Source of the DNA: Roseicyclus marinus
Lineage (GTDB): Bacteria; Pseudomonadota; Alphaproteobacteria; Rhodobacterales; Rhodobacteraceae
Direction: 5' to 3'
Length of the DNA: 47,926 nt
Assembly: GCF_030163795.1 (NCBI RefSeq)
Contig: NZ_JASJOF010000016.1
Span: 1 to 47,926, forward strand
A program made the translations under genes and the position numbers. A model generated the notes under the pieces. The model was given only the letters and a program-made list of their open reading frames with translations, made no database searches and was not told the origin of the DNA. Below are positions 16,176 to 25,227 of the stretch, piece after piece (the first letter of the stretch is position 1; each line of letters begins with the position of its first letter).

Positions 16176-16239
16176 GGCGTGACCCCTTGCGCCCGGCGCG
16201 GGCCCGCGCCCTTATGCCGGGCAAAAGGGGAGGGATCGG

Positions 16240-16947
16240 ATGAAGATCGCGATGTGGTCGGGGCCGCGCAACCTGTCGACGGCGATGATGTATGCCTTTG
16301 CCGCGCGGGGCGATTGCGCGGTCTGGGATGAGCCGTTTTACGCGCCCTATCTGGCCGCGACAGGCGCCGATCATCCGATGGCCGCCGAGATCATGGCGGC
16401 GCATGAGATCGATCCTGCCCGCGTGGCGGCGGCCTGTGCCGGGCCGGTGCCGGGTGGGTTGGCGCATTGGTACATGAAGCACATGCCCCACCACATGGTG
16501 GCGGGTTTCCCGCTGGACTGGGCGGAGGCCTGCGTGAATGTCCATCTGATCCGCCATCCGGCCCGCGTCATCGCGAGCTATGCCGAAAAGCGGGGGGAGA
16601 TGAGCCTGGAGGATATCGGCTTTCCCCAGCAGATGGCGCTGTGGGAACAACTGCCGGGGCCGGTGATCGACAGCGGCGATATCCGGGCTGATCCGGGCGG
16701 TGCGCTGGGGCGGCTGTGTGCCGAGATCGGGCTTTCGTTCAGTGACAGGATGCTGGGCTGGCCGGAAGGGCCGCGGGACTATGACGGCGTCTGGGCCGCG
16801 CATTGGTACAATGCCGTGCATCGTTCGACCGGCTTTGCCGGGGCGGAGGGGCCGTTGCCCGAGGTGCCGGAGGGGCGGCGCGCGCTTCTGGAGGCGGCGC
16901 TGCCGATCTACGAGGCGATGAAGGCGCGGGCCTTGCTGCCCGGCTGA
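16240..16947 (+). CDS. Sulfotransferase-like protein
   Basis: A 235-residue cytosolic protein. The N-terminal MWSGPRNLSTAMMYAFAARGD is the PAPS-binding P-loop variant seen in a group of sulfotransferase-like proteins (often annotated beside branched-chain aminotransferases). VHLIRHPARVIASYAEKR matches the second nucleotide-binding element (RxPxxxxxSxxxx). PAPS binding and transfer are inferred from the family, and the acceptor is unknown. ATG 16240 has AGGGGAGGGATC just upstream. It precedes adenine deaminase by 56 bases, with no evident functional link. Confidence 0.78.
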   Translation: MKIAMWSGPRNLSTAMMYAFAARGDCAVWDEPFYAPYLAATGADHPMAAEIMAAHEIDPARVAAACAGPVPGGLAHWYMKHMPHHMVAGFPLDWAEACVNVHLIRHPARVIASYAEKRGEMSLEDIGFPQQMALWEQLPGPVIDSGDIRADPGGALGRLCAEIGLSFSDRMLGWPEGPRDYDGVWAAHWYNAVHRSTGFAGAEGPLPEVPEGRRALLEAALPIYEAMKARALLPG

Positions 16948-17003
16948 CGGTACGTCACCGAACCGTCGCTTGCAGAGCGCCGCGCGATTGGAGAGACTGC
17001 GCC

Positions 17004-18818
17004 ATGGAACAGCGAAGCATTTCCCCTTTCCCGACTTGGGCCGATGTGGCCAGCGATCTTGTCGCCACCGCAGCGGGCCGCGCCCCTGCCGATCTGGTGC
17101 TGCGCGGGGGCCGCGTCGTGCTGGTGCAAACGCGTGAGGTGATGGAAGGCTGGCAGGTCGCCGTGCGCCATGGCCGCTTTGCCTATGTCGGCCCGGATGC
17201 AACGCATTGCATCGGGCCCCGGACCGAAGTGGTCGATCTGGACGGGCGCTACCTGATCCCCGGTTTGTGCGACGGCCACATGCATATCGAAAGCGGGATG
17301 CTGACGCCGGCCGAGTTCGCCCGTGCGGTCATCCCGCATGGCACGACCTCCATGTTTACCGACCCCCATGAAATCGCCAATGTCTTCGGCTTGAGGGGCG
17401 TGCGGTTGATGCATGACGAGGCGCTGATGCAGCCCGTGAACATCTGGACCCAGATGCCGAGTTGCGCGCCATCGGCCCCCGGTCTTGAAACCACGGGCTA
17501 CGAGATCGGGCCCGAGGATGTGGCGGAAGCCATGACATGGCCCGGCATCGTGGGCTTGGGCGAGATGATGAATTTTCCCGGCGTGGTGGCGGGCAGCCAG
17601 CAGATGCTGGCCGAGATCGCCGAGACGCAGAAGGCGGGCAAGACCGTGGGCGGGCATTACGCCTCCCCCGATCTGGGGCCGGCGTTCCATGCCTACGTGG
17701 CGGGTGGTCCAGCCGATGACCACGAAGGCACCTGCGAGGCGGATGCGGTGGCCCGGATGCGGCAGGGCATGCGGTCGATGATCCGGCTGGGATCGGCATG
17801 GTATGACATCGAAAGCCAGATCACGGCGATCACCGAAAAGGGGCTTGATCCGCGCAACATGATCTTGTGCACCGATGATTGTCATTCGGGCACGCTGGTC
17901 CACGAGGGGCACATGAACCGCGCGGTGCGCCATGCCATCGCCTGTGGTTGCGACCCGCTGGTGGCGTTGCAGATGGCCACGATCAACACCGCCAGCCATT
18001 TCGGACTGGAACGGGAGATCGGCCAGATCGCGCCGGGGCGGCGGGCCGATATGATCGTGACCTCGGATCTTGCGACGCTTCCTGTAGAAGAAGTTTACGC
18101 GCGGGGGATCAAGGTCGCTGAGAACGGCGTTTGCCTTGCCGAATGTCCGCATCTGGATTGGCCTGCCGATACGCGGGGGTCGGTCCATCTGGGCCGGTCG
18201 CTTGTCGCGCGGGATTTCGAGATTGCCGCCCCCGAGGGGGCAGGCGAGGTGCGGGTGCGCGTGATCGGGGTGGTGGAAAACCAGGCCCCGACCGAGGCGC
18301 TGGAGGCCGTGCTGCCCGTGGCGGGCGGCCTGATCGAAGGGCAGGGCGGCGTCGCCCAGATCGCGTTGGTGGAACGGCATCGCGGCACGGGGCAGGTGGT
18401 GAACGGCTTCGTGTCCGGCTTCGGTTACGGGCCGGGGATGGCCATGGCCTCGACCGTGGCGCATGACAGCCACCACATGATCGTCGTGGGCACCGACCGC
18501 GCGATGATGGCGGCGGCGGCCAACCGGCTGGCCGAGGTGGGCGGTGGTGTCACCGTCTGGAAAGACGGGACCGAGCGCGCGCTGGTGGAATTGCCCATCG
18601 CGGGCCTGATGTCGGACAGCCCGGCAGCCGAGGTGGCGGCAAAGGCGCAAGCGATGGTTGCGGCCATGGCGGAGTGCGGCTGCACGCTCAACAACGCCTA
18701 TATGCAGCATTCGCTGCTTGCGCTGGTCGTCATCCCCGCCTTGCGGATTTCCGACCTTGGGTTGGTGGATGTGACGCGCTTTGCCCTGACCGATCTTGTG
18801 GTCGGACAGAACGCTTGA
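17004..18818 (+). CDS. ade: Adenine deaminase
   Basis: A 604-residue amidohydrolase that converts adenine to hypoxanthine and ammonia. The metal-binding motif GHMHIESGML (His92, His94, Glu96) is characteristic of the Ade family, as are TDPHEIANVFG and TDDCHSGTLVHEGHM. Length fits full-size Ade with its C-terminal beta domain (GFGYGPGMAMASTVAHDSHH). ATG 17004 is preceded by GGAGAG. The AMP nucleosidase gene starts only 25 bases after the stop, so the two are probably one operon: AMP to adenine to hypoxanthine. Confidence 0.94.
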   Translation: MEQRSISPFPTWADVASDLVATAAGRAPADLVLRGGRVVLVQTREVMEGWQVAVRHGRFAYVGPDATHCIGPRTEVVDLDGRYLIPGLCDGHMHIESGMLTPAEFARAVIPHGTTSMFTDPHEIANVFGLRGVRLMHDEALMQPVNIWTQMPSCAPSAPGLETTGYEIGPEDVAEAMTWPGIVGLGEMMNFPGVVAGSQQMLAEIAETQKAGKTVGGHYASPDLGPAFHAYVAGGPADDHEGTCEADAVARMRQGMRSMIRLGSAWYDIESQITAITEKGLDPRNMILCTDDCHSGTLVHEGHMNRAVRHAIACGCDPLVALQMATINTASHFGLEREIGQIAPGRRADMIVTSDLATLPVEEVYARGIKVAENGVCLAECPHLDWPADTRGSVHLGRSLVARDFEIAAPEGAGEVRVRVIGVVENQAPTEALEAVLPVAGGLIEGQGGVAQIALVERHRGTGQVVNGFVSGFGYGPGMAMASTVAHDSHHMIVVGTDRAMMAAAANRLAEVGGGVTVWKDGTERALVELPIAGLMSDSPAAEVAAKAQAMVAAMAECGCTLNNAYMQHSLLALVVIPALRISDLGLVDVTRFALTDLVVGQNA

Positions 18819-18843
18819 GATGACAGGAAAGACGAGGTCAGAC

Positions 18844-20328
18844 ATGCCCGAGCCGACGCTGAGGATTGCCACCCCGGATCAGGGCGCGCGCGCCGCGATC
18901 TTTACCGATGCGGATGCGGCGGTTTCTCATCTCAAGGCGCTTTATACCGAGGCGACGGGGTTCCTGCGCGACCGGTTCGCCGAGACGCTGCGGCAGGGTG
19001 CGCCCGGCGATATCCGCTACCGCGCCTTCTATCCCGAGATCCGGATCACGACCGCCACCTATGCCGTCACCGACAGCCGGTTGAGCTTTGGTCATGTCGC
19101 CGAGCCGGGCACCTATGCCACCACCGTCACGCGGCCCGACCTGTTCGGCAATTACCTGCGCCAGCAGATCGGATTGCTGATCAAGAACCACGGCGTGCCT
19201 GTCGAGATCGGTCCGTCGCTGACGCCCATTCCGGTCCATTTCGCGGTGGCGGGCGACAGCGCCGTTTCCGTGCCGCAGGAGGGCGCGGGCGATTTCACGT
19301 TGCGCGATGTCTTTGACGTGCCGGACCTGTCCACGACGCATGACGATATCGTCAATGGCCTGGGCTTCACCTACGAGGACGGGGCGCATCCGCTGGCGCC
19401 CTTCACCGCGCAAAGGGTGGATTATTCGCTGGCGCGGCTGGCGCATTACACCGCGACCGATCCGGTGCATTTCCAGAACCACGTCCTGTTCACGAACTAC
19501 CAGTTCTATGTCGACGAGTTCGAGGCCTATGCCCGCGCCATGCTGGCCGATCCGTCCAGCGGCTATACCGGTTTCGTCGCCACCGGGAATGTCGAGATCA
19601 CCGACGCGCAAACGCCCATCACCCAGCCGCCCAAGATGCCGCAGATGCCGACCTATCACCTGAAGCGGGCGGATGGGAACGGCATCACGCTGGTCAACAT
19701 CGGGGTCGGGCCGTCGAATGCCAAGACGGCGACGGACCATATCGCGGTTCTGCGGCCTCATGCCTGGGTGATGGTGGGCCATTGCGCGGGCTTGCGGAAT
19801 TCGCAGCGGCTGGGCGACTTCGTGCTGGCCCATGCCTATCTGCGCGAGGACAAGGTGCTGGACGACGACCTGCCGGTCTGGGTCCCGGTGCCTGCGCTGG
19901 CCGAAATCCAGGTCGCGCTGGAAAACGCCGTGGCGCATGTGACCGAGCTGGAAGGCTTCGAACTGAAGCGGATCATGCGGACCGGAACGGTTGCGAGCCT
20001 CGACAACCGGAACTGGGAATTGCGCGACCAGACCGGGCCGGTGCAGCGCCTGAGCCAGAGCCGCGCCATCGCGCTCGACATGGAAAGCGCGACGATCGCG
20101 GCCAACGGGTTCCGGTTCAGGGTGCCTTACGGGACGCTTCTATGTGTGTCGGACAAGCCGCTTCATGGCGAACTGAAGCTGCCCGGCATGGCGTCAGATT
20201 TCTACAAAACCCAGGTTGCACGGCATCTTTTGATCGGCATCCGGGCCATGGAAACACTGCGCGACATGCCGCTGGAACGGCTGCATAGCCGTAAATTGCG
20301 GTCTTTCGAGGAAACAGCCTTCCTCTGA
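18844..20328 (+). CDS. amn: AMP nucleosidase
   Basis: A 494-residue cytosolic enzyme that hydrolyses AMP to adenine and ribose 5-phosphate. The N-terminal Amn domain (RYRAFYPEIRITTATY) is followed by the nucleoside-phosphorylase-like fold, with VMVGHCAGLRNSQRLGDFVL and DMESATIAANGFRFRVPYG, and CVSDKPLHGELKLPG. Length is normal for bacterial Amn. ATG 18844 (MPEPTLR) has GAGG six to ten bases upstream; an in-frame ATG at 18820 is possible. It lies directly downstream of adenine deaminase, so its product adenine feeds that enzyme. Confidence 0.93.
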   Translation: MPEPTLRIATPDQGARAAIFTDADAAVSHLKALYTEATGFLRDRFAETLRQGAPGDIRYRAFYPEIRITTATYAVTDSRLSFGHVAEPGTYATTVTRPDLFGNYLRQQIGLLIKNHGVPVEIGPSLTPIPVHFAVAGDSAVSVPQEGAGDFTLRDVFDVPDLSTTHDDIVNGLGFTYEDGAHPLAPFTAQRVDYSLARLAHYTATDPVHFQNHVLFTNYQFYVDEFEAYARAMLADPSSGYTGFVATGNVEITDAQTPITQPPKMPQMPTYHLKRADGNGITLVNIGVGPSNAKTATDHIAVLRPHAWVMVGHCAGLRNSQRLGDFVLAHAYLREDKVLDDDLPVWVPVPALAEIQVALENAVAHVTELEGFELKRIMRTGTVASLDNRNWELRDQTGPVQRLSQSRAIALDMESATIAANGFRFRVPYGTLLCVSDKPLHGELKLPGMASDFYKTQVARHLLIGIRAMETLRDMPLERLHSRKLRSFEETAFL

Positions 20329-20348
20329 AGGGCAAAAAAACGCCGTCT

Positions 20349-20370
20349 AGGCCATGTTTTTGGGCTTTTT
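20349..20370 (+). terminator. Weak possible terminator after amn
   Basis: A five-pair stem AGGCC/GGCTT (one G-U pair) with a nine-base loop runs into TTTTT (20366-20370). It lies 20 bases after the amn stop, before the HU promoter region. The stem is short, so this is tentative. Confidence 0.35.
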
Positions 20371-20387
20371 CGGTATGCGAAGCGTTG

Positions 20388-20399
20388 TGTGGGCCCACA
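20388..20399. promoter_or_regulatory. Perfect 12-base palindrome in the HU promoter region
   Basis: TGTGGGCCCACA lies about 65 bases upstream of the HU gene, in an AT-richer stretch that probably holds its promoter (AATATT follows directly). Function is unknown; it could be an operator. Confidence 0.3.
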
Positions 20400-20463
20400 A
20401 TATTCGGTTAGTTTGTGCGGAACGGGCCCAAGGGCTCGGGCAGTCGTCAGGAGAACAAGACCA

Positions 20464-20754
20464 ATGGCAAACAAACCCATGACCAAAACCCAGCTCGTTG
20501 CGGCCATCGCCGAAGAGATGGGCGGAGACAAGAAGACCGCGGGTGCAGCGCTGGACGCCGTGACCGCCATCGTGACCCGTGAAGTCGCCTCGGGCGGCGC
20601 TGTCACCCTGCCGGGCATCGGCAAGGTCTATTGCCGCGAGCGCCCCGAGCGCATGGTGCGCAACCCCGCCACCGGCGAGACGATCAAGAAAGAGGCCGAC
20701 AAGCAGGTGAAGGTCACCGTCGCCAAGGCCCTCAAGGACAGCGTCAACGGCTGA
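20464..20754 (+). CDS. HU family DNA-binding protein
   Basis: A 96-residue nucleoid protein. MTKTQLVAAIAEEMGGDKKTAG is the helical dimerisation part, and VTLPGIGKVYCRERPERMVRNPATGETIKKE covers the beta arms with the RNPxTGE motif that inserts into the minor groove. GRNPQTG is the usual form; RNPATGE is within family variation. ATG 20464 has CAGGAGAAC about ten bases upstream. It appears monocistronic: a terminator lies 28 bases downstream. Codon use is strongly biased, as expected for high expression. Confidence 0.93.
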   Translation: MANKPMTKTQLVAAIAEEMGGDKKTAGAALDAVTAIVTREVASGGAVTLPGIGKVYCRERPERMVRNPATGETIKKEADKQVKVTVAKALKDSVNG

Positions 20755-20781
20755 CCCGACAGAACCCTTTGGGTTCGAACA

Positions 20782-20819
20782 GGCCGCGCCCGGATCGGGC
20801 CGCGGCCTTTTCGTTTTTG
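20782..20819 (+). terminator. Rho-independent terminator of the HU gene
   Basis: GGCCGCG-CCCG pairs with CGGG-C-CGCGGCC around a short loop, then TTTTCGTTTTT. A second small hairpin (GAACCC-TTT-GGGTTC, 20762-20776) precedes it. The stem strength and T-run make this a convincing intrinsic terminator. Confidence 0.85.
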
Positions 20820-20913
20820 CATGGCGGGTTTGCATCGGCCGGACGGGCCGGAAATCCGCTTGCCCCCGCCCTGCGTTGCGCGTTTTCTGCGGGCAGGGAC
20901 GGGAAGGCGGTTC

Positions 20914-21786
20914 ATGGACATTCGCGCGCTGCTTGGAGGGCTGTTGTTTGCCCTGATCTGGTCATCGGCCTTTGCCTCGGCCCGGATCATCGTGGAGGCG
21001 GCGCCGCCGCTGACAGCGCTGGCGCTGCGGTTCCTGATTTCGGGCGTGATCGGCATCGGCCTTGCGCTGGCCATGGGGCAATCCATGCGGCTGTCGGCGG
21101 CGCAATGGCGGGCGGTGGTGATCTTCGGCATCTGCCAAAACGCGCTGTACCTCGGGCTGAATTTCGTGGCGATGCAGTGGATCGAAGCCTCGCTTGCGGC
21201 GATCATCGCCTCGACCATGCCGCTGTTGGTTGCGGCCGCGTCTTGGGCGCTGTTCCGCGACAGGCTGCCGGCGCTGGGTCTGGCGGGGCTTGCGGCGGGC
21301 TTCTTCGGCGTGGGGCTGATCATGGTGCAGCGCTTGTCGGGCGGGGCCGATGCCTTGGGTATCGTGCTGTGCCTGATCGGGGCGGTGGCGCTGACGGTGG
21401 CGACGCTGGCGGTGCGGGTTGCGGCGCAGGGCGGCGGCAACCTGCTGATGATCGTAGGTTTGCAGATGCTGGTCGGCTCTGTCGTGCTGGCCCCGATTGC
21501 GGCTGTGACCGAGACGCTGGTGGTGGAATGGTCGGTGCCGCTGGTGGTGGCCTTCGTCTACACCACGTTGATGCCGGGGTTGGTGGCGACGCTGATCTGG
21601 TTCTGGCTTGTGGGCCAGATCGGGGCGACGCGGGCCGCGACCTTTCACTTCCTGAACCCGGTTTTTGGCGTGGCCATCGCCGCCGTCCTTCTGGGTGAGG
21701 GGCTGTCATGGGTGGATGCGCTGGGCGTGGCCATTGTGGCGGCAGGCATTCTGGCGGTGCAATTGTCGCGCGCCAAGCCGGCCTGA
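20914..21786 (+). CDS. EamA (DMT) family transporter
   Basis: A 290-residue inner-membrane protein with about ten hydrophobic segments in two EamA repeats. ALIWSSAFASARIIVEAAPPLT at the start and LNPVFGVAIAAVLLGEGLSW near the end are typical of drug/metabolite exporters. Substrate is unknown. ATG 20914 is preceded by GGAAGG; a longer in-frame start at 20821 would overlap the HU terminator and is rejected. The CcdA gene follows after 67 bases. Confidence 0.86.
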   Translation: MDIRALLGGLLFALIWSSAFASARIIVEAAPPLTALALRFLISGVIGIGLALAMGQSMRLSAAQWRAVVIFGICQNALYLGLNFVAMQWIEASLAAIIASTMPLLVAAASWALFRDRLPALGLAGLAAGFFGVGLIMVQRLSGGADALGIVLCLIGAVALTVATLAVRVAAQGGGNLLMIVGLQMLVGSVVLAPIAAVTETLVVEWSVPLVVAFVYTTLMPGLVATLIWFWLVGQIGATRAATFHFLNPVFGVAIAAVLLGEGLSWVDALGVAIVAAGILAVQLSRAKPA

Positions 21787-21853
21787 GCGTCTTTCACGCG
21801 CAGATCACGTGCATGTTGGGTGACAGGATTCATCCTTCGGCGCATCAGGGCGC

Positions 21854-22567
21854 ATGGAATTCATTCTTGCATATGGCGCGGGCCTGCTGACGCTCATCAA
21901 CCCCTGCGTTCTGCCGGTCCTGCCAATCGTGCTGGCCGGTGCCCTGCAGGCCAGCCGCTTTGGTCCGTTGGCTTTGGCCAGCGGAATGGGGCTGGCCTTT
22001 GTCACGCTGGGGTTCGGGGTGATCGCGGCGGGCCATCTGGTGGGCCTGACCGAAGAGATGGTGGCGCGCGCGGGCGCGGTGCTGATGGTCGGGTTCGGGT
22101 TGGTGTTGATGATCCCGCAAGCGCAGGCGCGGTTCGCGCTGGCCACGGCCGGCGTCGCAGACCGCGCCGATCAGGGAATGCGGGATCTGCCGCGCGAGGG
22201 ATGGCAGGGGCAATTTCTCGGCGGGCTTCTTTTGGGGGCGGTCTGGAGCCCTTGTGTCGGGCCGACATTGGGGGGTGCGATCTCGCTTGCCTCGCAGGGC
22301 GAGGATCTGCTGCGCGCCTTCGGCATCATGCTGGGTTTTGCGTTGGGCATCGGGACAGTTGTGGTTGCGCTGGGTCACGGCGCGCGCGGGCTGTTGCGGC
22401 GGCACATGGGAACCCTACGCCGCTTTGCCCAAGCCTCGCGCCCCATGCTGGGGGTGGTTTTCGTTTTCGTCGGCGTGGCGATCTTGCTGCGCTGGCATCA
22501 CATGGCCGAGATCTGGCTTCTGGACCGATTGCCGGTCTGGCTGGTGGATCTGTCGGTCGCGCTTTGA
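21854..22567 (+). CDS. CcdA-like thiol:disulfide transmembrane electron carrier
   Basis: A 237-residue protein with six predicted transmembrane helices. The redox-active cysteines lie in LINPCVLP (Cys18) and WSPCVGP (Cys134), the paired PC motifs of CcdA/DsbD-beta proteins that pass electrons from cytosolic thioredoxin to periplasmic partners. The next gene, 23 bases away, is an exported thioredoxin, which is the expected receiver. Possible downstream targets are cytochrome c maturation or the exported MsrA in this window; sequence alone cannot decide. Confidence 0.87.
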   Translation: MEFILAYGAGLLTLINPCVLPVLPIVLAGALQASRFGPLALASGMGLAFVTLGFGVIAAGHLVGLTEEMVARAGAVLMVGFGLVLMIPQAQARFALATAGVADRADQGMRDLPREGWQGQFLGGLLLGAVWSPCVGPTLGGAISLASQGEDLLRAFGIMLGFALGIGTVVVALGHGARGLLRRHMGTLRRFAQASRPMLGVVFVFVGVAILLRWHHMAEIWLLDRLPVWLVDLSVAL

Positions 22568-22590
22568 GTTTTGTCGGGGAGTTGACGTAA

Positions 22591-22992
22591 ATGCACAAAC
22601 GAACCTTTCTCATCGGTGTCGGCGCGCTGGCCCTGACGCCTTTGGCCCGGACGGCGGCGGCGATGGTCGACTATACGCCCGGTCTGGTCGACCAAAGGCT
22701 GGCGGCGGGCGAGACGCTCTTGGTGGATTTCTGGGCCAGCTGGTGTTCGACCTGCCGGGCGCAGACCCGCGTGATCGAGGCATTGCGTGCCGCGAACCCC
22801 GCCTATGACGCGGCGATCGGCTTTGTCCGGGTGGATTGGGACCAGCATGGCGACGGGGAGCTGTCGCGCCGCCTGAACATCCCGCGTCGGTCCACGCTGG
22901 TGCTGTTGCGCGGCGATGCGGAACTGGGCCGGATCGTCGCCGGCACGCGGGAGCCGGAAATCCGCGCGCTTCTGGACCTTGGGCTGGGCTAG
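22591..22992 (+). CDS. Exported thioredoxin-like protein
   Basis: A 133-residue protein with an N-terminal signal (TFLIGVGALALTPLARTAAA; it may be Tat-like but lacks twin Arg) and a thioredoxin fold from about residue 25. The active site is FWASWCSTC (Cys52, Cys55); the cis-Pro equivalent lies in IPRRSTLVLL. With the CcdA-like protein just upstream, it should be a periplasmic reductant kept reduced across the membrane. Its TAG stop overlaps the TAG of the convergent unknown gene (CTAG, 22989-22992). Confidence 0.86.
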   Translation: MHKRTFLIGVGALALTPLARTAAAMVDYTPGLVDQRLAAGETLLVDFWASWCSTCRAQTRVIEALRAANPAYDAAIGFVRVDWDQHGDGELSRRLNIPRRSTLVLLRGDAELGRIVAGTREPEIRALLDLGLG

Positions 22993-23690
22993 GGCAGGCG
23001 TTCGGCCACGACGACAAGATTGTCGACCGCCCAAAGCGGCGGGATTGAACCGGCCCGCGTGTCGGAAGACAGCGGCGCTAGCGTCAGCGTGATCTCTCCC
23101 GCGGTGGTGACCGCCGCGACGTCGACATGGAGCCTTTGCACCGAAAGCGCGGGGGGGCCAGCCAGACTGCGGGGGTTGTTGATCCGGCTGCGCAGCGCGA
23201 TGCGGTCGCTGCGACCAAGGATTTCGGGGGCAGGCGCGGCTTGACCATCCGATGCGAAACGCTGGCGCAGCACCTCGGCCCCGTCGATGACGACCGAAAG
23301 CGCCAGCGCGGAGACATCTTCGAAGGCGACAAGATCGAAGGATAGGAGCGCGCGCACCGTTCCCTCGGGCAGGGCGATGACGCGGGTCATCGGTTGATCG
23401 GCTGGATCGGCCAGCCAAACCGGCCCGAGGCCCGGGTGATCGACGTGGCGCATCCCCGCCGACCATCCCGCGATTGCTGTCCCGCCGTCTTCGAACAGGA
23501 CGAGCGTTTCGGTGTCGGACAGGGCGCGCAGCCCCCCGACCTCGACGCCGAACAGGCGGGCCGCAGCGGGCGGGCCGGTGCGGATGGCCGCACCGACAAT
23601 GACCGCGAAAGCGATCAGCGCAACGGGGATCAGGGCCCAGTCAAGCCGCAGATGCCCCGGACGATCAATTCGACGGTGAGCAGCCGCCAT
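22989..23690 (-). CDS. Hypothetical membrane-anchored protein
   Basis: A 233-residue protein that I do not recognise. It has a short basic N-terminus (MAAAHRRIDRPGHLRLD), one transmembrane segment (about 18-38, ALIPVALIAFAVIVGAAI), then a beta-strand-rich exported part with a sandwich-like pattern (FGVEVGGLRALSDTETLVLF; AGEITLTLAPLSS). There are no cysteines in the exported part. ATG 23690 is chosen; no good ribosome-binding site is seen. The stop overlaps that of the thioredoxin gene. Whether it is related to the CcdA-thioredoxin pair is unknown. Confidence 0.6.
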   Translation of the reverse strand: MAAAHRRIDRPGHLRLDWALIPVALIAFAVIVGAAIRTGPPAAARLFGVEVGGLRALSDTETLVLFEDGGTAIAGWSAGMRHVDHPGLGPVWLADPADQPMTRVIALPEGTVRALLSFDLVAFEDVSALALSVVIDGAEVLRQRFASDGQAAPAPEILGRSDRIALRSRINNPRSLAGPPALSVQRLHVDVAAVTTAGEITLTLAPLSSDTRAGSIPPLWAVDNLVVVAERLP

Positions 23691-23831
23691 GAGAAGACAT
23701 CCAGTCCATAGACCCAAGTCTGTCCGGGATCGGGTGGAATTGTGGCAAAAACGGGGCAGGGATCGGGTTGTTTCGCAGCAGCAATCCCGCAACGGAACCT
23801 GTCGCCCGGATCAGATCGCATTGTCGCGGAA

Positions 23832-23857
23832 CCGGCCACGATGGCCGGCCACGATGG
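23832..23857 (+). repeat. Two tandem copies of a 13-base unit
   Basis: CCGGCCACGATGG occurs twice without spacing, in the 186-base gap between the unknown gene and aroC. No gene is seen in this gap. It is probably a simple slippage duplication. Confidence 0.7.
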
Positions 23858-23876
23858 CTGGGACGCGGGCCGCCTG

Positions 23877-24977
23877 TTAGCCGATGCGACCGCCCCGGTT
23901 GCCCACCTGCCCGCGATGGAGCAGCAGGTGATCGAGCAGGACGCAGGCCATCATCGCCTCGCCCACCGGAACGGCGCGGATGCCGACGCAGGGGTCGTGG
24001 CGGCCCTTGGTCACGATCTCCGCCGCGTCGCCCGATTTGGTGATCGTCTTGCGCGGCGTCAGGATCGAGGAGGTCGGCTTGACCGCGAAGCGCACCACGA
24101 CCTCCTGCCCGGTGGAGATGCCGCCAAGGATGCCGCCTGCATGGTTCGAGGCATAGACCGGACCATCCTCGCCCATCGAAATCTCGTCGGCATTCTGGCT
24201 TCCGGTCAGCGCGGCAGCCGCCATGCCGTCGCCGATTTCCACGCCTTTGACCGCATTGATCGACATCATCGCGGCGGCAAGGTCGGTGTCGAGCTTGCCA
24301 TAGATCGGCGCGCCAAGGCCTGCGGGAACGCCGCGCGCCACGACCTCGATCACGGCGCCGACGCTGTCACCGGATTTGCGCAAGGCGTCGAGGTATTCGG
24401 CCCATTCGGCAGCGGCCGTCGCATCGGGCACCCAGAAGGGATTGCGCTCGATCTCATCCGCGTCGAAGCGGGTGCGGTCGATCCCGTGCGGACCCATCTG
24501 GACCATGTAGCCGGTGATCGAAAGCCCCGGAACAAGATCGGCCAGCGCCGCGCGCGCCACGCCGCCCGCGGCCACCCGCGCCGCCGTTTCCCGCGCGCTG
24601 GACCGCCCGCCGCCGCGTGGGTCACGGATGCCGTATTTCTGCCAATAGGTGATATCGGCATGGCCGGGGCGGAATTTCTCGGCGATGTCGCCGTAATCCT
24701 TGGAGCGTTGATCGGTGTTGCGGATCATCAGCTGGATCGGCGTTCCGGTCGATTGCCCCTCGTAGACGCCGGACAGGATTTCCACCTCGTCGGGTTCGCG
24801 GCGCTGGGTGGTGTATTTGTTTTGCCCCGGCTTGCGCCGGTCGAGCCAGTGCTGGATGGCCGCAGCCTCGATCGGCACACCGGGCGGGCAGCCGTCGACC
24901 GTCGCCCCGAGCGCGGGCCCATGGCTTTCGCCCCATGTGGTGACGCGGAAGAGGTGGCCGAAACTGTTGAGGCTCAT
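23877..24977 (-). CDS. aroC: Chorismate synthase
   Basis: A 366-residue flavin-dependent enzyme, the last step of the shikimate pathway (5-enolpyruvylshikimate-3-phosphate to chorismate). It begins [20 protein letters not shown], the family signature, and contains [18 protein letters not shown]-like sequence and the C-terminal [16 protein letters not shown] segment. The ATG at 24977 is chosen because the family starts here; an upstream in-frame start (25007) adds ten unsupported residues. It is monocistronic and divergent from the thiamine transport operon. Confidence 0.96.
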   Translation of the reverse strand: MSLNSFGHLFRVTTWGESHGPALGATVDGCPPGVPIEAAAIQHWLDRRKPGQNKYTTQRREPDEVEILSGVYEGQSTGTPIQLMIRNTDQRSKDYGDIAEKFRPGHADITYWQKYGIRDPRGGGRSSARETAARVAAGGVARAALADLVPGLSITGYMVQMGPHGIDRTRFDADEIERNPFWVPDATAAAEWAEYLDALRKSGDSVGAVIEVVARGVPAGLGAPIYGKLDTDLAAAMMSINAVKGVEIGDGMAAAALTGSQNADEISMGEDGPVYASNHAGGILGGISTGQEVVVRFAVKPTSSILTPRKTITKSGDAAEIVTKGRHDPCVGIRAVPVGEAMMACVLLDHLLLHRGQVGNRGGRIG

Positions 24978-25074
24978 CGCGCGGGCATCCCTGTTGCTTT
25001 GGCCCACGGCCTAGCGTCCCAAGCGCCAAATGCCAAGGTGCTTGCACAGCGCGGGGTGCGGCGCTAGCTGTTGG

Positions 25075-25168
25075 CACACCTCGGGGTGGTCGTGATGCGG
25101 CCTGAGATGCGCGAAAGGATGCGCGAACCCGTTGAACCTGAACCGGTTAGGACCGGCGGAGGGAAGGT
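25075..25168 (+). promoter_or_regulatory. TPP riboswitch (THI element)
   Basis: All conserved blocks occur in order: TCGGGGTG (25081), CTGAGATG (25102), ACCCGTTGAACCTG (25127-25140), and GGTTAGGACCGGCGGAGGGAA (25145-25165). The CTGAGA bulge and the GGCGGAGGGAA segment bind the pyrimidine and pyrophosphate parts of thiamine pyrophosphate. It lies 60 bases before thiB, whose ribosome-binding site GGAGG could be masked on ligand binding, so translational control is likely; no clear intrinsic terminator is seen between. Confidence 0.93.
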
Positions 25169-25227
25169 TTGCGGGTCACGAACGAACCCCACACTTCACT
25201 TCGCCCGTCGCAATGGAGGAGTGAGAG

